Origin: Acidimicrobiaceae bacterium
GTDB lineage: Bacteria; Actinomycetota; Acidimicrobiia; Acidimicrobiales; Ilumatobacteraceae
Length of the DNA: 6,840 nt
Direction: 5' to 3'
Assembly (NCBI GenBank): GCA_947490975.1
Contig: CANLHV010000064.1
Span: 1-6,840 of the forward strand
A program made the position numbers and the translations under genes. The stretch's first letter is position 1, and every line of letters starts with the position of its first letter. Shown in pieces: positions 1 to 5,573 of the stretch. Under the pieces are notes generated by a model that searched no databases, was not told the origin of the DNA, and saw nothing but the letters and a program-made list of their open reading frames with translations.

Positions 1-1296
1 TTCACGCACGTGCCAATGAACGCGAACTTCAATTCGGTAACTGTGCCCGGATGTGTAGCCGGATGGCTCGCCCTTCATGAACGCTTTGGCACTCTGCCTC
101 TCGAACTTTTGTTTGCCGATGCAATTCATCTTGCCGAAAACGGCTTTAGGTCTTCACCACTTTTAATCAACTCGTTTAAGCGACTTGACGAGGCTTTGAA
201 ACCAAATTTTAAAGATCTTTATTCGGCGACAACAGAAGTTGCGCCAACTATTAAACGGCCAGGTCTCGGGCGCACTCTTCGTGCGGTTGCCACACACGGT
301 CGCGATGCTTTTTATGCAGGCGAGTTCGCCGAGGGCCTAATCGAAATGGCAAGTGGCATGTACACACGCGAAGATCTTGCGAGCGCAAGCGCAACGTGGG
401 ACAAACCGATTTCAGTTGACGTATACGGTCATCGTGTTTGGTCGACTGCTGCCCCATCGCAGGGTTATTTGTTTCTGGCGGCACTCGCAATCAGCGAGCA
501 ACTTGATCTTCCTGATGACCCGAACGATGCGCAGTGGGCTCACCTGCTGATTGAAGCATCAACAGCCGTCGGTTATGACCGAACCGAAGTACTGCACGAC
601 CGCGCCAACCTCGGCGCCACTCTCAAAGAACTCGTCAAACGCAAGTCGTTGATCAGCCCGCAATCTGCATCGCTGCGCCACCATGTGGGCCAAGACGGTG
701 ACACTACATATATGTGTGCAGTCGACCGCAATTCAATGGGTGTTTCTTTGATTAACTCAAATGCGTCGGGTTTTGGCTCTGGGCTTGTCGAGCAACGAAC
801 CGGCATTAACTTGCACAATCGCGGTCTCGGTTTTTCGTTGATGCGCGGGCACGAATCTGAACTTACGGCTGGTCGACAACCACCTCACACGTTGTGCCCC
901 GCGCTGATCACCCGAAAAGATGGTTCTCTTCTTTCGGTGCTCGGAACAATGGGCGGCGATGCTCAACCCCAAATAATTTTGCAACTTATTACTCGACTGC
1001 TGCGAAATGGCGGTGCCGCACGCAAGCCAGCAGAAATTGTTGATGCGGGTCGTTGGGTGCTTCGTGGACCAATCACCGGTTTCGACACTTGGACCTCGCA
1101 ATCACCACCAACCGTGCAAGTCGAAGGACACGCACCAGAAAGTTGGCTACGCGAACTCGCCTCACGAGGACACCAAGTTGAGCAACGCCCTCGACTTGAC
1201 TCGGGTTTTGGTCACGCAAACATGATTGTGATCGACGAAAACGGAAACATGTCTGGCGGCGCAGACAGCCGAACTGTGGTCGGCAGTTGCGAGTAA
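1..1296 (+). CDS. Gamma-glutamyltransferase-family Ntn hydrolase, 5' end missing
   Basis: This is the C-terminal three quarters or so of a gamma-glutamyltransferase-like protein. The family transfers or hydrolyses gamma-glutamyl groups, for example from glutathione, after self-cleavage into two subunits. The frame is open to base 1, and family proteins start about 100 residues earlier, so the gene runs off the left edge; the GTG at 10 is not the true start. Numbering from that GTG: residues 9-47 fit the large-subunit segment (VPGCVAGW, then ERFGTLP and AIHLAENGF). The small subunit would begin at T232 in GDTTYMCAVD, the expected nucleophile and cleavage site, leaving 197 residues. After it come SNASGFGSG, NRGLGFS, PHTLCPALI and MGGDAQPQ. 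The DTTY and MGGDxQPQ forms resemble the YwrD-like branch more than E. coli Ggt, so the substrate is uncertain. Any signal peptide and the substrate carboxylate-binding arginine would lie outside the window. Family assignment is firm; substrate is not. Confidence 0.9.
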   Translation, partial: FTHVPMNANFNSVTVPGCVAGWLALHERFGTLPLELLFADAIHLAENGFRSSPLLINSFKRLDEALKPNFKDLYSATTEVAPTIKRPGLGRTLRAVATHGRDAFYAGEFAEGLIEMASGMYTREDLASASATWDKPISVDVYGHRVWSTAAPSQGYLFLAALAISEQLDLPDDPNDAQWAHLLIEASTAVGYDRTEVLHDRANLGATLKELVKRKSLISPQSASLRHHVGQDGDTTYMCAVDRNSMGVSLINSNASGFGSGLVEQRTGINLHNRGLGFSLMRGHESELTAGRQPPHTLCPALITRKDGSLLSVLGTMGGDAQPQIILQLITRLLRNGGAARKPAEIVDAGRWVLRGPITGFDTWTSQSPPTVQVEGHAPESWLRELASRGHQVEQRPRLDSGFGHANMIVIDENGNMSGGADSRTVVGSCE

Positions 1297-1311
1297 TAGT
1301 TCGCTAATTAT

Positions 1312-2229
1312 TTAAGAACTTACGTTTTGCGAAAACCGATTGTTCTTGCCAATTTTTTCGGCTATGTCATTAAACATTTCAGCGAACGGCCACGACCTGC
1401 GCCAAATGAGACCGATGGTGCGACTCGGTGATTGGCCCGCGAACCGACGTGTGACGATGCCGCGACCCGAACCCGCTTCAACTTTTTCTGCGCACTCGGG
1501 CAGCAAAGTGACGCCCATGCCTGCGGCGACCATTTGCGAAAGTGTCGCCATACTCGTTGCTTGAATTTCACTTGGCTCGCTGAATGCAAGTTGACAAACT
1601 TGTGCAACCTGGTCACGAAGGCAATGCCCTTCTTCGAGAAGTATCACTCGCTCGCCCCGCAACTTTTCTAACTTGAGCGGCGATTTCGAACTAGCTAATT
1701 CGTGATTTGTCGGCATCGCCAACAAGAACTTGTCTTCGGCAATTGGTGCTGTGAGAAACTCATCAGAAAAAACTGGCAACGCCAAAAGACCGAGATCAAT
1801 TTCGCCTCGACGCAGCGAATCTAAAAGTTTGTTTGTTGTCATCTCAAATATTCGCAACTCGGCGTCTGGGTGCGAATTTTTAAACGAGCGAACCACATCT
1901 GGCAAAACATACGGAGCAAGCGTCGGTATGACGCCGAGACCAATTTCGCCGCGCAGATGTTTGCCATCATGCTTGGTTGCCTCGACAAGACCGACAACTT
2001 CTCGCAAAACTGCACGAGCCCGCTTCAACACTTCGTCGCCATGTGTTGTCAACAGAACACCACGATTTGTGCGCTCGAAAAGCGTGACGCCTAACTTTCG
2101 CTCAAGCTCTTTTATCTGAGCACTCAGTGCCGGCTGTGAGACAAATTGCTCATCGGCTGCAACGCCAAATGAGCCCGAATCGGCAATGGCAACGAAATAA
2201 CGCAGTTGCTGAAGGGTTGGCAGTGACAT
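1312..2229 (-). CDS. oxyR: OxyR-type hydrogen peroxide-sensing LysR-family regulator
   Basis: This is a 305-residue LysR-type regulator of normal length. Residues 4-66 form the winged helix-turn-helix (TLQQLRYFVAIADSGSF, then SQPALSAQIKELERKLG). Residues 95-295 are the substrate-domain fold. It is called OxyR rather than a generic LysR protein because GHCLRDQ is present and C203 is followed by C212, the same spacing as the redox pair C199/C208 in E. coli. T103 (IPTLAPY) and T132 (TTNKLL) match the threonines lining the E. coli peroxide pocket, and the MVAAGMGVTLLP and RTIGL blocks also match. Oxidation to a disulfide should switch how the protein contacts DNA. A third cysteine, C246, sits outside the motif. 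The ATG is forced: an in-frame TAA lies 12 bases upstream with no other start between. It is divergent from katG, its expected target, and convergent with the transferase across 15 bp. No Shine-Dalgarno sequence is visible. Confidence 0.93.
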   Translation of the reverse strand: MSLPTLQQLRYFVAIADSGSFGVAADEQFVSQPALSAQIKELERKLGVTLFERTNRGVLLTTHGDEVLKRARAVLREVVGLVEATKHDGKHLRGEIGLGVIPTLAPYVLPDVVRSFKNSHPDAELRIFEMTTNKLLDSLRRGEIDLGLLALPVFSDEFLTAPIAEDKFLLAMPTNHELASSKSPLKLEKLRGERVILLEEGHCLRDQVAQVCQLAFSEPSEIQATSMATLSQMVAAGMGVTLLPECAEKVEAGSGRGIVTRRFAGQSPSRTIGLIWRRSWPFAEMFNDIAEKIGKNNRFSQNVSS

Positions 2230-2242
2230 AACTAAATCTTAT
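2228..2242. promoter_or_regulatory. Candidate LysR-type (OxyR) binding dyad
   Basis: ATAA (2228-2231) and TTAT (2239-2242) form an inverted repeat with seven bases between. This satisfies the T-N11-A rule of LysR-type sites. It lies between the predicted katG -35 and -10 boxes and overlaps the oxyR start, a position better suited to repression or autoregulation than to classical activation from upstream of -35. OxyR normally contacts two such dyads, and I did not find a clear second one at helical spacing. The arms are short and AT-rich, so chance remains possible. Confidence 0.3.
2236..2241 (-). promoter_or_regulatory. Predicted oxyR -10 box (TAAGAT), leaderless
   Basis: Read on the minus strand, TAAGAT lies at exactly -12 to -7 from the A of the oxyR ATG, so the transcript would begin on the start codon. 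It agrees with the actinobacterial TANNNT pattern. I see no good -35 at 16-18 bp. It overlaps the katG -10 box on the other strand, so the two promoters may compete for RNA polymerase. Confidence 0.45.
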
Positions 2243-2299
2243 GATACTTCGCCGAAAACACGATTTGCCTTATGGACAAAAACAGCCGAGAATGAGTGC

Positions 2300-4468
2300 A
2301 TGACAAACAACCAAACCAGCAGCTGCCCATTTTCAGGCGGAGCAATCACAGCAGAAAACATGGGCACCACAAATACAAAGTGGTGGCCAAATCAACTCAA
2401 CGTTCGAGTTCTTCATAACAATCCAGAAGTTGGCGATCCGATGGATCCTGATTTCGATTATGCAAAAGAGTTCAAGTCACTTGATCTTGATTCAGTAGTA
2501 AAAGATCTCTCCGTCTTGATGACAGATTCACAAGATTGGTGGCCAGCCGACTACGGCCATTATGGTCCGTTCTTCATCCGCATGGCATGGCACGCGGCTG
2601 GTACATACCGAACTTCGGACGGTCGTGGCGGCGGCGGCGCAGGTATGCAACGTTTCGCACCAACCAACTCGTGGCCAGACAACGGCAACCTCGATAAGGC
2701 ACGCCGACTTCTTTGGCCGATCAAACAAAAGTATGGCAACAAAATTTCGTGGGCTGACTTGATGATCCTCACGGGTCATGTTGCTCTCGAAACGATGGGT
2801 TTCAAATCGTTCGGTTTTGCCGGCGGTCGCCCAGACGTTTACGAATCAGATGACACTTATTGGGGCACAGAAACAACATGGCTTGCCGATGAGCGTTACT
2901 CAGGTGATCGCGAACTTGCCAACCCGTTGGCAGCAGTTCAAATGGGTTTGATCTATGTCAACCCAGAAGGTCCGAACGGAGTTGCAGATCCAGTTTTGTC
3001 GGCTCGTGACATTCGCGAAACATTCGCTCGCATGGCGATGAACGACGAAGAAACAGTTGCACTTGTTGCAGGTGGTCACACATTCGGTAAAGCACACGGT
3101 GCTGGTGACCCAGGCAAGTTCGTTGGGCCAGAACCAGAAGCAGCACCGATTCACGCAATGGGTCTTGGTTGGTTGAACTCAATGGGTTCAGGTCGCGGCG
3201 TCGACACAATCACCAGCGGCATCGAAGGTGCATGGACAACAAACCCGACGCAGTGGGACAACGACTACTTCAAGATTCTTCTCGAGAACGAATGGGAGTT
3301 GACCAAGAGCCCTGCAGGTGCTCAACAGTGGATTCCGAAAGGTGGAGCAATGGCTGGCACAGTGCCAGACGCGCACGATGCATCGCGAAAGCATGCACCG
3401 ATCATGACGACAGCAGATCTTGCGCTGAAGTTTGATCCTGCTTACCTCAAGGTTTCGAAAGACTTCTATGCAAACCCAGACAAGTTTGCAGACGCTTTCG
3501 CTCGTGCTTGGTTCAAACTGAACCACCGCGACATGGGTCCAAAGTCTCGTTACTTGGGCAACTTGGTGCCAAAGGAAGATTTGATTTGGCAAGATCCAGT
3601 TCCGAAGCCGGGCAAAGTGCCGACTGCAGCAGACGTTGCAAACCTGAAGAAGAAGATCCTCGCAAGCGGACTTTCAGTTTCAGATTTGGTCTTCACAGCA
3701 TGGGCATCAGCTTCAACATTCAGAGGCACAGACAAGCGTGGCGGTGCAAACGGCTCACGAGTTCGTTTGGCACCTCAGAAAAATTGGGAAGCAAACGACC
3801 CAACTGAATTGGCGAAGGCTCTCAAGGTTTACGAGGCTCTCAGCGCAGAAACCGGCTTCTCAATTGCCGACTTGATCGTTCTCGGCGGTAACGCTGCAGT
3901 CGAAAAAGCTGCACAAGATGCTGGCGTGAAAGTTGAAGTGCCGTTCTTGCCAGGTCGTGGCGATGCCAAGGCCGAGCAGACCGACGTCGATTCGTTCGCA
4001 GTGCTTGAACCAACTTTTGATGGTTTCCGCAACTATCTGCGTCCGGGCCATGTACAAACAACTGAACAGTTGTTGCTTGAAAAAGCTGCCTTGCTCACAC
4101 TCAGCGCGCCAGAAATGACAGTGCTGGTTGGTGGCATGAGGGCATTGAACGCCAACTACAAGCGTTCAAGCCATGGTGTGTTCACCAAGACACCGGGCGT
4201 TCTGACGAACGACTTCTTCGTGGCCTTGACTGACATCAACATCGATTGGAAGCCGACAGACAAATCAGAAGAGTTGTTTGAAGGTCGCGATCGCAAGACA
4301 GGCAAAGTCATCTGGACAGGCACACGCAATGACTTGATCTTCGGATCAAACTCGCAACTGCGTGCACTCTCCGAGGTCTACGCTCAAAGCGACGCGAAGA
4401 CAAAGTTCGTGCGCGATTTCGTCGCCGCATGGACAAAGGTGATGAACCTCGACCGCTTCGACAAATAA
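2300..4468 (+). CDS. katG: Catalase-peroxidase KatG
   Basis: A bifunctional haem enzyme that dismutates H2O2 and also has peroxidase activity; expected to be cytoplasmic, with no signal peptide visible. At 722 residues it is full length. The N-terminal catalytic domain has the distal triad R94-W97-H98 (IRMAWHAAGTYR), the proximal haem ligand H260 (GGHTFGK) and the proximal W312. The Met-Tyr-Trp adduct needed for catalase activity is W97, Y219 (GLIYVNPEGP) and M245 (RMAMND), with the same spacings as in Mycobacterium tuberculosis KatG (122 and 26 residues). S306 in ITSGIE matches the residue mutated there in isoniazid resistance, and R410 (HRDMGP) fits the mobile arginine that tunes catalase activity. 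The C-terminal half is the usual haem-free duplicated domain. No other start codon occurs in frame in the 70 bp gap. No convincing Shine-Dalgarno sequence precedes the ATG. The gene is divergent from oxyR, so peroxide induction is expected. Confidence 0.98.
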   Translation: MTNNQTSSCPFSGGAITAENMGTTNTKWWPNQLNVRVLHNNPEVGDPMDPDFDYAKEFKSLDLDSVVKDLSVLMTDSQDWWPADYGHYGPFFIRMAWHAAGTYRTSDGRGGGGAGMQRFAPTNSWPDNGNLDKARRLLWPIKQKYGNKISWADLMILTGHVALETMGFKSFGFAGGRPDVYESDDTYWGTETTWLADERYSGDRELANPLAAVQMGLIYVNPEGPNGVADPVLSARDIRETFARMAMNDEETVALVAGGHTFGKAHGAGDPGKFVGPEPEAAPIHAMGLGWLNSMGSGRGVDTITSGIEGAWTTNPTQWDNDYFKILLENEWELTKSPAGAQQWIPKGGAMAGTVPDAHDASRKHAPIMTTADLALKFDPAYLKVSKDFYANPDKFADAFARAWFKLNHRDMGPKSRYLGNLVPKEDLIWQDPVPKPGKVPTAADVANLKKKILASGLSVSDLVFTAWASASTFRGTDKRGGANGSRVRLAPQKNWEANDPTELAKALKVYEALSAETGFSIADLIVLGGNAAVEKAAQDAGVKVEVPFLPGRGDAKAEQTDVDSFAVLEPTFDGFRNYLRPGHVQTTEQLLLEKAALLTLSAPEMTVLVGGMRALNANYKRSSHGVFTKTPGVLTNDFFVALTDINIDWKPTDKSEELFEGRDRKTGKVIWTGTRNDLIFGSNSQLRALSEVYAQSDAKTKFVRDFVAAWTKVMNLDRFDK

Positions 4469-4475
4469 AGAAGCG

Positions 4476-4490
4476 GCGGTTAAAAACCGC
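4476..4490. terminator. Hairpin terminator between katG and the aldo/keto reductase gene
   Basis: GCGGTT and AACCGC form a perfect 6 bp stem around an AAA loop, filling the gap between two convergent stop codons (4468 and 4497). On the minus strand the stem is followed by a T-rich stretch (TTCTTTATTT after four bases). On the plus strand the tail is TAAAACTTAT, which is less T-rich. It probably stops transcripts from both sides, more convincingly those of the reductase. Confidence 0.6.
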
Positions 4491-4496
4491 TAAAAC

Positions 4497-5495
4497 TTAT
4501 GGCCTTGTTTTTGGCGACTCGGTTTTTCTTGGGTCGCTAATTACAACGCCATCAAGAACTTTGTCGATTGCCTTCAAGGTGTCGGCATCAAGAACCACGC
4601 CTGCAGCCTTGACATTGTCGTCGAGTTGCTCGGGTCGGGTTGCGCCAACAATTGCTGACGCCACGTTCTTATTTTGCAACGTCCAGGCGATTGACATTTG
4701 CGCCATCGAGATACCGGCTTTTTCAGCAATTGGTTTTAGTTGTTGCACACGAGTCAAAACATCATCGTTGAGCCAGCGTGCAATGAAGTTTTTGCCACTT
4801 AGTTCATCGGTTGCGCGTGAGCCAGCCGGTGGTGGTTGACCTGGCAAGTATTTGCCGCTCAACACACCTTGTGCCATCGGCGACCAAACAATTTGCGACA
4901 TGCCGGCATCTTGTGAAGCCGGAATAACTTCTTGTTCAATCACGCGCCACAACATCGAATATTGCGGTTGATTCGAAATAAACGGGACTTTTAATTCTCG
5001 CGCGAGTGCCGCACCGCGAGTGATCTGGTCTGCATCCCATTCTGAGACACCTATATATAGGGCTTTGCCTTGGCGCACGATGTCAGCAAAAGCGAGCATC
5101 GTCTCTTCGAGCGGTGTTTCAACATCGAAGCGATGCGCCTGATAAAGATCGACATGATCTAGTTTCATTCTCTTAAGTGACGCATCAATCGAATGCATGA
5201 TGTGCTTGCGCGACAAACCGCGATCATTGACGCCCGCACCAGTCGGCCAATAGACCTTGGTGAAAACTTCGATGCTCTCGCGCGGCACGCCGGCAAGCGC
5301 ACGACCCAGAACTTCTTCGGCACGAGTGCCGGCGTAAACATCGGCCGTATCAAAAGTTGTGATGCCAAGGTCGAGTGCACGCTTGACGCATGCATTGGCG
5401 GCATCTTCTTCAACTTGACTGCCGTGGGTGATCCAGTTGCCGTAACTGATCGCCGAGATTTTGAAACCGCTGTTGCCGAGATATCTAAATTCCAT
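4497..5495 (-). CDS. Aldo/keto reductase, Kv-beta-like (AKR6-type)
   Basis: A 332-residue NADPH-dependent oxidoreductase of the (beta/alpha)8 aldo/keto reductase fold, expected to be cytosolic and to reduce aldehydes or ketones. The catalytic tetrad is D49 and Y54 (FDTADVYAG), K80 (VFTKVYW) and H121 (YQAHRFD). Cofactor-contact blocks follow: S151 (GVSEW), N175-Q176 (SNQPQYS), WSPMAQGVLSGKY at 204-216, and GATRPEQLDDN at 284-294, which normally holds the NADPH phosphate. The opening RYLGNSGFKIS and the GLSRKHI segment (93-99) closely resemble potassium-channel beta subunits and their bacterial relatives such as YghZ; H121 replaces the asparagine of mammalian Kv-beta, so normal reductase chemistry is expected. 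The ATG is forced by an in-frame TAG 12 bases upstream. It is convergent with katG and divergent from the acetyltransferase-ATPase gene. A role in clearing carbonyls formed under oxidative stress is plausible from context but not shown; the substrate is unknown. Confidence 0.94.
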   Translation of the reverse strand: MEFRYLGNSGFKISAISYGNWITHGSQVEEDAANACVKRALDLGITTFDTADVYAGTRAEEVLGRALAGVPRESIEVFTKVYWPTGAGVNDRGLSRKHIMHSIDASLKRMKLDHVDLYQAHRFDVETPLEETMLAFADIVRQGKALYIGVSEWDADQITRGAALARELKVPFISNQPQYSMLWRVIEQEVIPASQDAGMSQIVWSPMAQGVLSGKYLPGQPPPAGSRATDELSGKNFIARWLNDDVLTRVQQLKPIAEKAGISMAQMSIAWTLQNKNVASAIVGATRPEQLDDNVKAAGVVLDADTLKAIDKVLDGVVISDPRKTESPKTRP

Positions 5496-5501
5496 GCCTT
5501 T

Positions 5502-5507
5502 AACCTA
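5502..5507 (-). promoter_or_regulatory. Predicted -10 box (TAGGTT) of the aldo/keto reductase gene, leaderless
   Basis: On the minus strand TAGGTT occupies exactly -12 to -7 from the A of the ATG, so transcription would begin at the start codon. The AAAGG between box and ATG sits only one base from the ATG, too close for a normal ribosome binding site. A weak -35 candidate, TTAGCC (5526-5531), lies 18 bp further upstream. Confidence 0.45.
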
Positions 5508-5561
5508 CTTGCCCACGAGTTATCGGGCTAAATAATGGCGCTCAGGCGACGTTTGTAGACC

Positions 5562-5567
5562 TAGCCT
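5562..5567 (+). promoter_or_regulatory. Predicted -10 box (TAGCCT) of the acetyltransferase-ATPase gene, leaderless
   Basis: TAGCCT lies exactly at -12 to -7 from the G of the GTG start at 5574, and TATTCT fills the space between, with no Shine-Dalgarno sequence. No clear -35 is visible. The first three bases are also an in-frame TAG, which makes the GTG the earliest possible start. Confidence 0.42.
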
Positions 5568-5573
5568 TATTCT

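Larger units (their letters stand above)
2217..2245 (+). promoter_or_regulatory. Predicted katG promoter, TTGGCA-N17-TATGAT
   Basis: TTGGCA (2217-2222) and TATGAT (2240-2245) each match the housekeeping consensus at five of six bases and are exactly 17 bp apart. Transcription would start near 2252, giving a leader of about 48 bases before the katG ATG. The -35 box lies inside the first codons of oxyR, so the two genes share this DNA. A poorer box, GAGAAT at 2288-2293, would instead start transcription on the katG ATG; I prefer the upstream pair because it is far closer to consensus. Confidence 0.55.

Noticed and set aside
1298..1320. Inverted repeat AGTTC-N13-GAACT at the convergent end of the transferase and oxyR genes, considered as a terminator.
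   Set aside because: Only five base pairs with a 13-base loop, no G+C-rich stem, and it runs into the last codons of oxyR; too weak to annotate.
1324..1336. Perfect small hairpin GTTTT-GCG-AAAAC.
   Set aside because: It is inside the oxyR coding region, mostly A-T pairs, and lacks a following T tract; probably chance.
1730..2119. A 129-codon open frame antisense to oxyR.
   Set aside because: It lies wholly inside a well-supported LysR-family gene, shows no family motif, and has the serine/arginine-rich look of a shadow frame.
2300..4468. katG as a recent horizontal transfer, because it uses more AAC, TTC, AAG and GCA codons than its neighbours.
   Set aside because: The shift fits codon selection in a highly expressed gene, the 5' end is closer to the neighbours, and no mobile element or repeat flanks it.
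5511..5528. Inverted repeat GCCC-N10-GGGC in the gap between the reductase and fusion genes, considered as an operator.
   Set aside because: Arms of four bases do not extend on either side; expected by chance.
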